A DNA stretch of 64,000 nucleotides from Pelobates cultripes (GCA_933207985.1 OW240921.1:96573326-96637325); one strand, 5' to 3'; counted from the first letter of the stretch, positions 1-11,590 are shown. The notes: generated by a model not told the origin, from the letters alone. Translations and numbers: made by a program.

Positions 1-1
1 C

Positions 2-2164
2 TTCAGTGTCCCCCTTGACCCTTCCTGTCGTTTTCTCTTTGCCTTCACCCATGAAGGACAGCAATACACCTGGACTGTCATGCCTCAGGGGGCTCAGAAT
101 TCCTCCACACAGTTTGCCCACGCCATGTCACTGGTGCTAGATCCCTGGCAGAAATCTCATTTGGATGTCGTCCTGCTTCAATATGTTGATGATCTCCTTC
201 TCTGTGCTCCTGATTTGCTCATTGCAGAGCGTGATTCAGAAGATCTCCTATGTTTCCTTGCTGCAGCTGGTTGCAAAGCCTCAAAATCCAAATTACAATG
301 GTGCCGGCCCTCTGTGGTCTTCTTGGGACACTGCCTTTCCCATGGCACCAAACATCTAACCTCCCAACGTGTACAAGCCATTCTGCATCTTCCACTACCT
401 GCTAATCACCAGGCTCTCCATGCTTTTCTGGGTCTTATCACGTACTGCAGGTCCTGGATACCTGAAGCATCAAAGCTCATGCAGCCACTCTATGATGCCC
501 TCAGGAGTGAGCCCTTTCACCTCACGGAAGAAACTATCATCTGTTTCCATACTCTGAAAAGAGCTATTGCTTCTGCACCTGCCCTGGGCCTGCCCAACTA
601 CCAACTTCCCTTCCACCTGTTTGTCTCTGAAAAATCAGGACACGCTTCCGGAGTCCTCACCCAGAAACATGGCTCAAGACAACGCCCTATTGGCTATTTT
701 TCCTGCATGCTTGACCCTGTTGCAAGGGGTAGCCCCTCTTGCCTCCGAGCAGTGTTTGCCGCCAGCGCTCTCCTGGACAAGACCAATGACTTTGTTCTTG
801 GCCATCACCTCACAGTGTTAGCCCCTCACGACATTACTGCAATCCTACAGCAAGTTCGACCTAAACACCTTTCTTCCCAACGTCACCTTCGCCTACAGAC
901 ATCCTTACTCCTACCTGATAATGTGAAACTCCAGAGATGCCTTTCCCTGAACCCAGCCACTCTTCTGCCACTTCCCAAGGGGGGAATTGTGCATCACTGG
1001 TACAGCCTGGATATCAACCCAGATGTTCGAGCAGATTTACAGTTGCCTGTGTTCACACCTTCCCCTGATGAACAATCAGAGGCCCTACTCCACTGTGTCT
1101 TGTGGTTTAGGGACGTACCAAGTCCTGATGTGGACTATGAGGAAGAACTATTTCAGCTCAAAGAAATTCAAATTACCCTGACTGACTTATTTTGGGACTC
1201 CACAGGTACCATGCTCATTTTGGTTCACCTTCCAGATAATGTAGCACACCTCTACCACCATTGGGAAACAGCCATCCCACACATATCCCTCACCAGATCC
1301 CACAATACCTCATGGGAGAACCTAGGCCCGATGGCCAAAACTTGGAACCAAATGACTCAAGAACAACTGACTTCTACGGGAATAAATAAAAAGACCATTA
1401 ACTACTGCACAACAGGATACTCCAGGTACCACACAGAGGCCTGTGAGGACCCACCCACCATAGACTGCAAACTCATTGATATTCCCCATGACTGTTTTGA
1501 ACAAATGAAAATGGAAACTACACACCTGCCAACTGTTTATGAAGCTGCATTACTCAACCCGGATCAAACACTATTTGTGGATGGCTCAAGGTTTGCTGAT
1601 GAACAAGGACAGTACCACACTGGATATGCAGTCACCACAGGATGTCAAATATTACAGGCAGCTGCCCTACAACCAACCAAGTCTGCCCAAGAGGCCGAGT
1701 TAACAGCCTTGACTGTAGCCTGCAAACTGTCCGAAGGCCTACGTGTCAACATTTATACGGATTCAAGATATGCCCTGGGAGTGGCACACGATTTTGGCTT
1801 AATCTGGAAGACCAGAGGATTTCTTACAGCCACCGGTACCCCAGTAAAACATGGGGCAGCCATTGCAGAACTGATGGACGCATTAGAACTCCCAGCAGAA
1901 GTGGCAGTATTGAAAGTAAAAGCTCATGGAAGATTAGACACAGAAGAAGCACGTGGCAACAACCTAGCTGATCAAGCAGCCAAAGAGGCAGCACGACAAG
2001 GATGGGAAGTGGACAGAAGAGTGGCCACAGATACATTACCCATTTACACTATGCAAACATTGCCTACAGATCTCAGGCTGCTGAAGGAACAACAAGCTGC
2101 AGCCACTCCTCAGGAGAAGCAAAGTTGGAAGAACAAAGGAGCAATACTCCGTGATGAAGTTTAA
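2..2164 (+). pseudogene. pol: ERV pol fragment: reverse transcriptase (C-terminal part), connection and RNase H
   Basis: The frame is open from base 2, so the gene enters from outside the window; 80 is only the first ATG. Seen: a PQG block near 89-97, the RT catalytic YVDD at 182-193, a long connection region, then RNase H with D at 1580, E at 1697, D at 1760 and a final D at 1970 (residues 501, 540, 561 and 631 counted from the ATG at 80). RT copies retroviral RNA and RNase H degrades the RNA strand. The order RT, RNase H, integrase, env and the integrase type point to a class I (gammaretrovirus-like) ERV. The frame ends at a stop at 2162-2164 just inside the integrase region, and sequence resembling the integrase N-terminus continues past it in the same frame, so this stop is a lesion and not a natural end. 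The four RNase H acidic residues and YVDD are preserved, suggesting modest age. Confidence 0.93.
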
Positions 2165-3188
2165 ACCATTAATCTCAAGTTCTGTCTACCTAGAAGTATG
2201 TACCCAGCGGTGGTCCCATGGGCCAGCCCACCTATCAAAGCTCCTGATGAACTCACTGATTGACAAGTATTTTGAAGCACCAGGCATCACTACCTTAATA
2301 CAGAATTACTGCAAATCTTGTACTATATGTGCTAAGTGCAATCCTGGAAAGATCATAAAGACTGCACCTAATCATCTAGCCAAGCCACAATACCCATTCC
2401 AGAGGATTCAGATTGACCATATTCAAATGACAAAGAGCGGACGTCATGAATATGCACTGGTTATAGTGGACATGTTTTCAGGATGGCCAGAGGCCTTCCC
2501 AGTGACTAATCTCACCGCGAGGACTACAGCCAAGTACCTTTTGACAGAAATTGTTTGCCGCTACGGGGTTCCAGAAGTAATTGAAAGTGACCAAGGGACC
2601 TCCTTCACTGCCTCGCTAACACGGGAAGTCTGGTCAGCACTGGGGGTGACCCTTGCATTCCACACACCATATCACCCACAGAGTAGTGGTAAGGTAGAGC
2701 GCATGAATGGCACTTTGAAAGCCAGAATGCTTAAAATGTCACAAGAAACTAACATGCCCTGGCCTGAGAGTCTCCCACTAGCGTTATTCAGTGTAAGGTA
2801 CACTCCCAGAGGAAAATACAGTTTGTCACCTTATGAGATTTTGTTTGGTACAGCACCCAGGTTAGGTTGCTACTTTCCCCAACAGCTTCAGATTCAGTCA
2901 GACGCTATGGTAGACTATGTGACTGCCCTTTCACATGCCTTGACCAAGATACATGCCCAAGTGTTTTCTTCTATTCCAGATCCTGAGTCGAATACAGGTA
3001 CACACAGGCTGCTTCCGGGTGACTGGGTTATGGTTAAGAAGTTCCTCAGGAAACACACCCTAGAACCGAGATTTGATGGTCCTTACCAAGTGCTCCTGAT
3101 TACAGCAACGTCAGTTAAACTAGCTGGGAAAAAGTTCCTGGATACACGCTTCACATTGCAAAAAAGTGCCTGCTCCAGAAGAAGCTGA
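2151..3188 (+). pseudogene. pol: ERV integrase (pol 3' part), frame-disrupted at both ends
   Basis: A 345-codon open frame whose body is a complete retroviral integrase core. Seen: HHCC zinc-binding residues (H23, H27, C57, C60), the D,D35E catalytic triad (D89, D147, E183), and a C-terminal GPY-type segment around the FDGPYQVL residues, as known in gammaretroviral and Ty3 integrases. Integrase inserts the viral cDNA into host DNA. The first ~20 codons read as non-homologous sequence: the integrase N-terminus lies in the preceding RT frame and shifts near 2213-2225. At the far end a second frame change near 3120-3150 moves the expected C-terminus into a third frame, which ends at a TGA (3202-3204) overlapping the env ATG (3201-3203). 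That compact pol/env junction is typical of simple retroviruses. With the stop at 2162 there are at least three lesions in pol. Confidence 0.92.
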
Positions 3189-3200
3189 TCTTGTTGAAAC

Positions 3201-4565
3201 ATGAATTTATTATGTGTCTTGTGTTTTCTTATATTGTTGCATTTTGCCTGGGCCCAACAAGTGGCCATAACCAAAGATAATCATGTTTACACTTTCTGGT
3301 ACAATTCTTCTGATACTGATGTAGCTACATACACCTTTGATTACTGTGACATAGTTACCTGTACATTCCCACAGACACAACATGCAGCCATATACAAGGA
3401 CATACCTAACAAAAAGGACCCATACATTTGTGTGACTGGAGGAGCTTGGGGACACCACTGTAGTTCATGGAAAGCTGCCGGGTGGAATACAGGTAGACCA
3501 TGGGGCTACAGACGCCAGGTTGCACTAGACAGACTTGACAAAGACGGGAAGCCCCTACTTTCTAGAATGACTCTTAGTAAACCCACAGGGTCAACTCCCA
3601 TTAAACTTACCTTGAATATAGAACACCCTAGTCCAAGGGACGCGGGGGAATATGTGATGGGGATGTACTGGAAGGGAGGTGGCTCACATAATGCACTGGG
3701 GACATTCTACCTACAAGACATGCTCACCTCCCCAGACTGGGTAGGGACCACTCACATGATTGTTAACCCATTAAAACCACATATTAAGACCCTACATGAC
3801 ATGGTAGCTATAGCCAACCCCACCTTTGAAGACACTATGGCAGTGGAAACTGGTTTTTCAGACACTAATTTGTGGCTAGAATGGATGAGGTATAATGCCA
3901 ACTCACACAATAAGACCAATTGTTACGTGTGTGGAGGAGCCAGGCCCCATCTGGGCACAGTTCCTCTGAATTTGCCTCCTGAAATAGAATCATGTGTTCT
4001 GAGCCTTTACACACAGTCCGTCACCAACTCCTCGACATGTGAATCGTGGAAGAGAATTTACCCGATCACTCACGGACATGTAAAACCACCTGATGGAGTC
4101 ACCATCTACCCAGGTAATTACACATGTTATACAATATCTAAAAACACCGGTTTATATCTGGGCAAATTCCCATCAGGATATTGCTCAATTTACCATAATC
4201 CACCCGTATCACTGCTAATGAACCACACAAAGACAATCGGTGATATCTATTGGTTATGTGGGGATAAACAATTGAGGTCCCAATTAATTGGGCAATGGTG
4301 GGGGGAGTGTGCCCTAACTAAAGTCATAATGCCTATCCATATCATTCCAGATGGTGACCATAACACGTTAAACCTCACACATGCACACTCTAGAACCAAA
4401 CGAGAGACTCCTATTCGAGGGAGTTTCGACCCCCATGTGTATATTGATGCCATAGGTGTGCCAAGGGGGGTGCCTAACGAATTCAAAGCAAGAGATGAAG
4501 TGGCTGCAGGATTTGAGTCCCTAATTCCAATGATAACTGCTAACAAAAAATGTCAATTGGATTAA
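3201..4565 (+). pseudogene. env: ERV env: surface subunit and N-terminal part of the transmembrane subunit
   Basis: Starts at the ATG overlapping the pol end. Seen: a hydrophobic signal peptide (about residues 1-19, ending AWAQ), a CXXC motif at residues 241-244 (CYVC), several NX(S/T) glycosylation sites in the surface region, and a furin-type RTKR at 398-401 followed by the start of the fusion subunit with an internal IGVPRGVP-type hydrophobic segment. Env binds the cell receptor and fuses membranes. CXXC in SU together with a CC motif in TM is the gammaretrovirus-type covalent SU-TM arrangement. The open frame ends about 18 codons after a run of six A at 4545-4550; the rest of the fusion subunit continues in another frame (next entry), so one single-base frame change separates them. 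In general pattern it resembles fish/amphibian ERV and mammalian EnvV-like class I envelopes; that comparison is from memory of the family. Confidence 0.9.
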
Positions 4566-5118
4566 CTACATTTACTATAATCAACAGCGTTTTGTCAACT
4601 ACACTAGGGATGCCCTACAGGGCCTGGCAGAGCAATTACAAGCCACTACCCAAATGACATTTCAGAACAGAATGGCCCTAGATATGATTTTAGCTGAAAA
4701 AGGGGGTGTATGTAAAATCCTCCCTGAGACCATGACATGCTGCACATACATTCCAGACAACACTGGGCCCAATGGTAAGGTGACTATGGCCATAGAGAAG
4801 CTAGATAGTCTTGCAGACGAGCTAAAGAAAAATTCAGGAGTCACTGACACTTGGGACAGATGGTTTGGATGGATGAATGGTTGGCAAAGGACCCTCTTCC
4901 AGGTGGGGACAGCTGTTCTCATAATGATCGTCATTTTCTTATTTCTGACCTGTTGCATATTCCCCTGCATACAGAAGTATCTACAGAAAGCGGTAGACAA
5001 GACCATAGATGACGTGACCCCTACTTTCATACACCAAGACATCACAGACCTCGAAGATGATACTCCACATACACCCCTTCAATCACATCAGTTCAAACAA
5101 ACAACTGCTTTCCTGTAG
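4549..5118 (+). pseudogene. env: ERV env transmembrane subunit, C-terminal part (shifted frame)
   Basis: This frame is open from about 4549, with its first ATG only at 4654, and continues the fusion subunit. Seen: a heptad-like helix, an immunosuppressive-type block, then a cysteine motif at 4711-4743 with C, eight residues, CC; then a CCTYIPDN-type stretch, a tryptophan-rich membrane-proximal segment, a transmembrane segment (about 4903-4971) and a ~48-residue cytoplasmic tail. The disulfide-bonding TM motif of gammaretroviruses is normally CX6CC; here there are eight intervening residues. Apart from the frame change at the A-run, no stop interrupts the subunit before its end at 5118. Whether the frame change is in the genome or a homopolymer sequencing error cannot be told from this sequence. 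Confidence 0.88.
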
Positions 5119-5297
5119 GGACAGTATAGGGAAAGCGTCTGTCTTGACTGGCGAGTCTCACGTGTGGAGATGTAGTGGACTAGCCACTGCGGGTTACCCG
5201 CGGAGTGAAGTGTTTGATGCTAGTTAAGGCAGATAGGTTGCAGGCAACTAGGGACATATTAGGGACAGTAGCAGTTGTTATGGTAAATAGCCATTTT
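5119..5297 (+). other. ERV 3' untranslated region between env and the polypurine tract
   Basis: About 180 bases after the env stop with no open frame of note, leading into the purine tract and LTR, as expected between env and the 3' LTR of a simple retrovirus. No accessory gene was recognised. Confidence 0.6.
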
Positions 5298-5305
5298 AGG
5301 GGGGA
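5298..5305 (+). promoter_or_regulatory. Polypurine tract of the ERV
   Basis: The run AGGGGGGA lies directly before a TG dinucleotide that starts a TGTTGTGG sequence. A purine tract at this spot primes plus-strand synthesis in retroviruses and marks the start of the 3' LTR. Confidence 0.75.
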
Positions 5306-5378
5306 CTGTTGTGGAAATAAGGTCTACACATATTTCCTAGTTAGTGAAAATGTCTATTTACTCATTCCACGATATATC

Positions 5379-5577
<199 letters not shown>

Positions 5578-5832
5578 AGCACACACGTTATAATTAAGAT
5601 GGCTGCTGGAAGCTTCTAGCTCCTTTCCCCCCCTTTCCCTTTCTCCTTCCTAACATCGACTAACTACCTCGTGCACCAAGATGGCGCCGGGAAACCGTGG
5701 GAGACCCTCATGGCCCCGGTGACATCACCTACAGTAGGCAGAGCATTGAAGCAACCACTTAACACCTAACCAATTATTGATGTATTATTCCATGTTATCT
5801 CTGACAATGCTTATGATGTAATTTTGCTTTAA

Positions 5833-7940
5833 CCCCTTAAGGACGGAGCCAAATGTACACATTGTGAACAAAACAAAATGTAAACAAAACCTGGCATTTG
5901 CGCTACATGTCTGTCCAACCGTAATACACCTCTTTCATAGTAAATGCACCCACACTTATTATATATCATTTTATTCAGGGGAAACAGGGCTTTCATTTAA
6001 TATCAAATATTTGGCTGTGAAACATAATTTAATATGAAAAAAATGGGAGAAAATAAGATTTGTTTTGATTTTTTTAGTTCTACATGGCATTTTAACGGTC
6101 AGTGTCATAATACTGTTTGCTTTTACTGCAATAAAATACACATATTTATATTCAGTAAAGTCTCACGTGTAAGACAGTACCCCCTATGTACAGGTTTTAT
6201 GGCGTTTTGGGAAGTTACAGGGTCAAATATAGCACGTTACATTTGAAATTGAAATTTGCCAGATTGGTTACATTGCCTTTGAGACTGTATAGTAGCCCAG
6301 GAATGAAATTTACACCCACAATGGCATACCATTTGCAATAGTAGACAACCCAAGGTATTGCAAATGGGGTATGTCCAGTCTTTTTTAGTAGCCATTTGGT
6401 CACAAACACTGGCCAAAGTTAGCGTTAGTATTTGTTTGTGTGAAAAATGCAAAAAAACGCCAATTTTGGCCAGTGTTTGTGACTAAGTGGCTACTAAAAA
6501 AGACTGGACATACCCTGTTTGCAATACCTTGGGTTGTCTACTATTGCAAATGGTATGCCATCATAGGGTAATTTTCATTCTTGGGCTACCATAGGGTCTC
6601 AAAGGCAACGTAACCAATCTGGCGAATTTTAATGTGAAAAAAATGAAACGCAAGCCTTATATTTGACGCTGTAACTTTTGAAAACACCATAAAACCTGTA
6701 CATGAGGGGTACTGTTGTACTCGGGAGACTTCGCTGAACACAAATATTTGTGTTTCAAAACAGTAAAAAGTACAGCAATAATATGTCCGTGTAATGCTGT
6801 TTGTGCGTGAAAAATGCAAAAAACGTCACTTTTACTGGCGATATCATCGTTGTAATACATTTTACTGTTTTGAAACACTAATATTTGTGTTCAGCGAAGT
6901 CTCCCGAGTAGAACAGTACCCCCCATGTACAGGTTTTATGGTGTCTAGGAAAGTTATAGGGTTAAATATAGTGCTAGCAAATTAAATTCCCTTTACTTTC
7001 GGCATGGGTTGTCAGGCAGGTCCTGCTAATTGTAATTAATTAAGATACCTAATTATGTAAAAATATTACATAAATATATATGTATAATTAATATATGTAT
7101 ATATATACGTATGTGTATATATATGTATATATCTATATAATTTTTTTTAAATATTTTTATTTATATATAGGTATATATATATATATAGTGATATATACGT
7201 ATATATTTATGTATATAGATATATATATTATTTCGTTCTACATGTATTTTGATATATATATATATATATATTAATTTCACAAAACAGTTAGAACGAAATA
7301 ACACACATCTATATATTTTTTAATTATTTATTTTTAATTATTTTTGTAATTTTATTTTTTAACGTATTTACATTTTATTTTTTTTTATAATATATATAAA
7401 TATATATATAACAATAATTATATATATATTTAATCAGTATCAGTCTACGTGTAATTTGATATTAATATATATATATAATTATATATATATTAATAGTAAA
7501 ATACACCTAGACGGTGTACGTGTGTGTATGTATATGTGTATATATATACTTAGATCATATATATATAATATATATATATGATCTAAGTATATATTATTTT
7601 TTTTTACACCAATAAATGTAATTTTAATTTTATTTCCAGCCAGCAGGGGACCACCTGTCATTACAGGCAGTCCCCCTGCTGGCAATGCAGGAGGCAGCCT
7701 ACCCGGCCATGTGATTGTGGGGTCCTCGCTAGGACCCCACTCTCACATGGCCGGGGAGCACCGGAGGAGAAGGATCTGCCGCGGGGGGGCTCCCTGGGAG
7801 TCCCCCCCACCGTGATCGCCGGCGTGGGACCGCCGGCGACCGGGTAAGTTAACAAAAAACGGAGGGCGTACAATTACGCCCGGCGGCGTTTAGAGCCGCC
7901 TATTAGAGGGCGTAATTGTACGTCCTCCGGATTTAAGGGG
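5833..7940. mobile_element. TTAA-flanked non-autonomous DNA element (piggyBac- or Kolobok-like), copy 1
   Basis: Flanked by TTAA at 5829-5832 and 7941-7944. Ends are CCCCTTAAGGACGGAG on the left and, on the opposite strand at the right, CCCCTTAAATCCGGAGG, giving a short perfect and longer imperfect terminal inverted repeat. TTAA duplications are known for piggyBac and Kolobok transposons. No transposase is visible, so it would need a helper. The interior has a long inverted repeat (6110-6785), an AT-rich tract (7050-7600) and a GC-rich 3' section (7640-7930). It interrupts the ERV LTR, so it arrived after the retrovirus. A second copy is at 17092-20740 and a piece at 47815-48200. Confidence 0.8.
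6110..6785. repeat. Long inverted repeat (~310-bp arms) inside the TTAA element
   Basis: Segment 6110-6420 is matched in reverse complement by 6463-6785 with a spacer of about 45 bases. Matching landmarks include GTACAGGTTTTATGG, GGCATACCATTTGCAA and CAGTCTTTTTTAGTAGCC in both orientations. A third, shorter copy of the outer part follows in forward orientation at about 6840-6975. The same fold is present in copy 2 at about 19610-20275. Confidence 0.85.
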
Positions 7941-7966
7941 TTAAAAGGGACTTGCCGTCCCCTCTG

Positions 7967-7972
7967 AATAAA
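7967..7972 (+). promoter_or_regulatory. Polyadenylation signal in the ERV LTR
   Basis: AATAAA, 22 bases after the end of the inserted element, in the resumed LTR. Its position fits the R region of a retroviral LTR. Confidence 0.6.
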
Positions 7973-8040
7973 CTTTCCTCAAGTTATTCAACAACCTAGA
8001 ACCTGTGTCTGGTGTGAATTACTTCAGGGAGCGTGCACGC

Positions 8041-8108
8041 ATTGTTTCATTGATTTGGCCAGGGGCAGATACACAAAGAAATAATCAATACTTTAATTGA
8101 TTTTTCCA

Positions 8109-8160
<52 letters not shown>

Positions 8161-8712
8161 TATACATACATATATACACACATACACACACACATATTGT
8201 GCAGTTGAATTGAATATGTTGTCACTTTTAAATACCAATATATTTATTTTCACCTTTCTTCATTTCTATTATTGTCTTTTCTTCTTCAAATACATATTCT
8301 AATTATACCTTTTTCTATTCCCTGTTTCTCAATATTATTTTATTTTCATCCAACCATACTTTTTTCATTAGAATCTCTGTATGTTCTTTACCTGTGAGTG
8401 GCTTTTTTATATGCTAAGCCCAGGCCCACTGCAAGGGACCACATGGAAGAGCTGCATGATAGGCGGGACATCAGTGTAATGTCCCGCAAGTTCATGACCT
8501 GGACCCAAACAAGTGCTGTGCATGTTTGTGTTTCTTGCAGCTAATTAGGTCAGAGAGAATGCAAAATGTACACAAAGATTAAAAAGAAAAGTGTATTACT
8601 AGCTGCCGTGTAACATGTCATATATTGAGTAAACTTACAGAGAGGACTGTCTACCAGACTGTTCCCTTTAAGTGGTACTTGAAACAATACATCAAAACAA
8701 ATGAAACGCTGT
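8041..8712. other. Non-coding stretch with a (TA)n(CA)n microsatellite at 8110-8195
   Basis: Apart from the microsatellite (TA run 8110-8150, then CA-rich to about 8195) I see no gene or recognisable repeat end. Confidence 0.7.
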
Positions 8713-8716
8713 TTAA

Positions 8717-9253
8717 AGGAATACTATAGTCACCTAAATTACTTTAGCTAAATAAAGCAGTTTTAGTGTATAGATCATTCCCCTGCAATTTCACTGCTCA
8801 GTTCACTGCCATTTAGGAGTTAAATCACTTTGTTTCTGTTTATGCAGCCCTATCCACACCTCCCCTGGCTATGATTGACAGAGCCTGCATGGAAAAAAAA
8901 AACTGGTTTCACTTTCAAACAGATGTAATTTACCTTAAATAATTGTCTCAATCTCTAAATTGAACTCTAATCACATACAGGAGGCTCTTGCAGGGTCTAG
9001 CAAGCTATTAACATAGCAGGGGATAAGAAAATCTTAATTAAACAAATAAAGAAAGCCTAAATAAGGCTCTCTTTACAGGAAGTGTTTAGGAAGGCTGTGC
9101 AAGTCACATGCAGGGAGGTGTGACTAGGCTTCATAAACAAAGGGATTTAACTCCTAAATGGAAGAGGATTGAGCAGTGAGGCTGCAGGGGCATGTTCTAT
9201 ACACCAAAACTGCTTCATTAAGCTAAAGTTGTTCAGGTGACTATAGTGTCCCT
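8717..9253. mobile_element. T2/Kolobok-like MITE
   Basis: TTAA at 8713-8716 and 9254-9257 flank a 537-bp element. Its ends read AGGAATACTATAGTCACC and, on the other strand, AGGGACACTATAGTCACC. The inverted similarity continues inward for well over 100 bp (for example the ...AACTCCTAAATGG... segment and its complement near 8812 and 9145). TTAA targets with AGGR-type ends are known for amphibian T2-MITEs. No coding capacity. Confidence 0.82.
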
Positions 9254-9257
9254 TTAA

Positions 9258-10305
9258 TTCACATACAACTGGAGGTAAAATCCTTTTGTGTTGGGTGTCC
9301 GTACACACAGAAAAACATTGCATATAGGAAGAGGATCATATAACTAAGGATCCACTTAATGCCTTTCCCTTCTACAGATGCTTTCTCAACATTTCTAAGT
9401 TGTTTGTTCTCATTGGTTAATGAGAAAACACAGCAACTACTAAGTCCCCGCTGGCGTTTAAAGTAGTGAAATAAACTACTGTATCAAAGAATCATTCCAA
9501 AAAGTGGGACCAGAGAAACTGAGAAGAGAAACAAAGGACATCTCACACCATGAGAGCTTGTGAAATAAATTGGGAAGTAAATCTTGAGAAACATTAAAGG
9601 AACTTTTCAACGTAACTTTCTATAGCACTGCTGGGTACATCCCATAGGCAGCGCTTAAAAGGAAACAAACAGGAAAACATTTACAAAACAAATGAGGAAA
9701 AACTAAAATGAAAAAAAAAAAAAAAAAAATGAACTCACATTAAAAGTGGCACACAGACCAGGAAGATGCCCTACCAACAAGGAGCCTCTCGTTCTGGAGT
9801 ATGGAGTCCAATCTTGTCCCATAAACTAATGTTCAGTAGTGGTTTATGGGATAGCTTAACCCCCATCCGCATTTCTACTTATCACATAAGAGGAGTTATG
9901 CTCAATAAACTGATAGTGATGCAGTGAAAGTCAGTGTGGCAGGTTTATAGCTGCAGAGATTACAAATTATTACAGCCATACGCCACTCTTAGCCACTCTC
10001 CAGGCATCAGAACCACTAATGTGGTGCAACAAACAAACACAGAGTTGAAGGTCAATTAACAAAAGTCTGTGGTAGAAAACTAGCAGCTGAAAGCTCCAAA
10101 TTAAATCCAGAAAATTATAGCATCACATACAGAAGTGGATAGAAGTTATTTTTTGCATTCAACATGCGTCAAGACTGCCTATAGTGCTTCTTTACAGACC
10201 ACTAAAGTCACATTTACTCTATAAGAAGTGGTCTGGGTGCAGTGGTTCTGTCATTTTAACCCTTTGATGTAAAACATTGATATTTTGTAGAAACAGCAAC
10301 TTTTA
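9258..10305. other. Non-coding stretch, no gene recognised
   Basis: AT-rich sequence with an A-run at about 9711-9729. No open frame with recognisable protein similarity and no clear element boundaries were found. Confidence 0.6.
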
Positions 10306-10672
10306 CAGTTGTAATCAAAATTATTCAACTCCATTGAAAATCAGGTTTATTGTCAACATTTACAGACTCAACTGTTTGCAATGAAAAATTCCAACAAAAG
10401 CTATTGAAATAAATAGTGATTTATTCAGCCTCCTGAATAGAATCCCTCACAACAGCACAAATATGCAAAACATGTGTTGTCTCAAGCACACCTGATGCAA
10501 CTAATAAAGCTCTTTAGTTGCAATATGTGTGCTTGAGCTGGAACACTTGAAATACCGGAACTTGCAGTCAAACGTGACACTCAACAAACTCCTGGTATGT
10601 TAGGAATATGGCTTAGTCAAAAGAATGACCCACAAAGTTAAGAGAAGATATCATTGTCCTTCACAAACAAGA
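10306..10672 (+). mobile_element. Tc1-like transposon 5' fragment
   Basis: The sequence TTGTAATCAAAATTATTCAA near 10311 has the form of a Tc1-family end, and the last ~70 bases translate, with a stop, into a short stretch like the helix-turn-helix start of Tc1 transposase (I-V-L-H-K-Q). Similarity then ends abruptly and LINE coding sequence begins. Recognition is from memory of the family, so the call is moderate. Confidence 0.5.
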
Positions 10673-11008
10673 GCAATGATCTTGGGGCTATAAAAGCATT
10701 GTATAGCAAACCCACCATGTGCAGACCGGTTCCGATTGAGCAATGGGACATGCCAAAGATGTCCTCTATCACCACTAATTTACATCTTAACAATAGAAAT
10801 ACTGTCTCAAAAGATCAGATTGAACAAAGAAATAAGAGGCCTGACCATTGCTCAAGAGGAAAATAGGCTCTTTATGTATGTAGATGATGTTATGCTGATG
10901 CTTTGTGATTCATTGATATCTGTGCCAGCTTTGATTAAGGAGGTTGAGTCTTATTCTGTTGTTGTTAAGTACAACACAAATGTCAGAAAATCCATAATTA
11001 CGCTGTGA
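10673..11008 (+). pseudogene. L1/Tx1-type LINE reverse transcriptase fragment
   Basis: Two overlapping frames give consecutive RT blocks: an I-K-A-L-Y-S-K-P stretch (first frame), then after a shift near 10725-10740 a C-P-L-S-P-L block and YVDD at 10877-10888, followed by an aspartate-poor decayed region. CPLSPL and the metal-binding (Y/F)xDD are hallmarks of LINE ORF2 RT. Only ~110 codons remain, so it is a dead fragment. Confidence 0.75.
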
Positions 11009-11014
11009 TGAACA

Positions 11015-11590
11015 GTCGATTAAGTGCTCTCCCTGTATAGTCAAACGCCACGTGCAGGAGAAAACAGCGGCCATTTTTTCGCACAAAAGGAGGCAGCGGG
11101 ACTTGGTCGTCGAGTGTCTGGAACTAAAAATCGGACACCTGACTTCCCGAACACCGGTCAAACTATACGAACGCCTGCTTCCTTTTCCCGAACAGCCAGG
11201 AGAGCGCTGTTCGGTAGTTTGGTTCCCACGAACTAGGGGAACAATCGCTGCTATGAGCCAGGGGGTACCATTCGTGCATTTGTTCTTTTTTGAGACTTTA
11301 CGAACTAGACCAACCGCACAACCTAAACTCATGGAACTTTTTCTGGGCAGGAGCCTCGTGTGTGGTCGGTCAAAATAAGACTTCCATAAAATTCCAAAAC
11401 CCCTGATCTGGGTGATTTTAGGATACGTTGGTCACCCAGATCAGGGGATATAACATTTATGGGGATTTTATGTGTTTTGGGGTACTTTTTAAGTTTTATG
11501 AAAAATGTGTTTTTTTTTCTGCCGGGAGATAATTGAGTTATTACAGTATCTGACTCAATTATCTCACAGGCAGAGAGGAGGGATTATATG
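11015..11590 (+). repeat. LTR-like sequence with two internal hairpins
   Basis: No coding signal. Two perfect or near-perfect hairpins are present: CCCCTGATCTGGGTGA paired with TCACCCAGATCAGGGG (about 11399-11449), and GAGATAATTGAGT paired with ACTCAATTATCTC (about 11526-11566). Related motifs (GGGAGATAATTGA followed by a pairing ATCTCC, and CTGGGGATAT...) occur on the minus strand of the solo LTR at 56515-57584. I infer that both belong to one LTR retroelement family. Boundaries are approximate. Confidence 0.5.

Noticed and set aside
10877..10888. YVDD suggesting a second retroviral pol
   Set aside because: The preceding CPLSPL block and following residues fit LINE RT, not retroviral RT.
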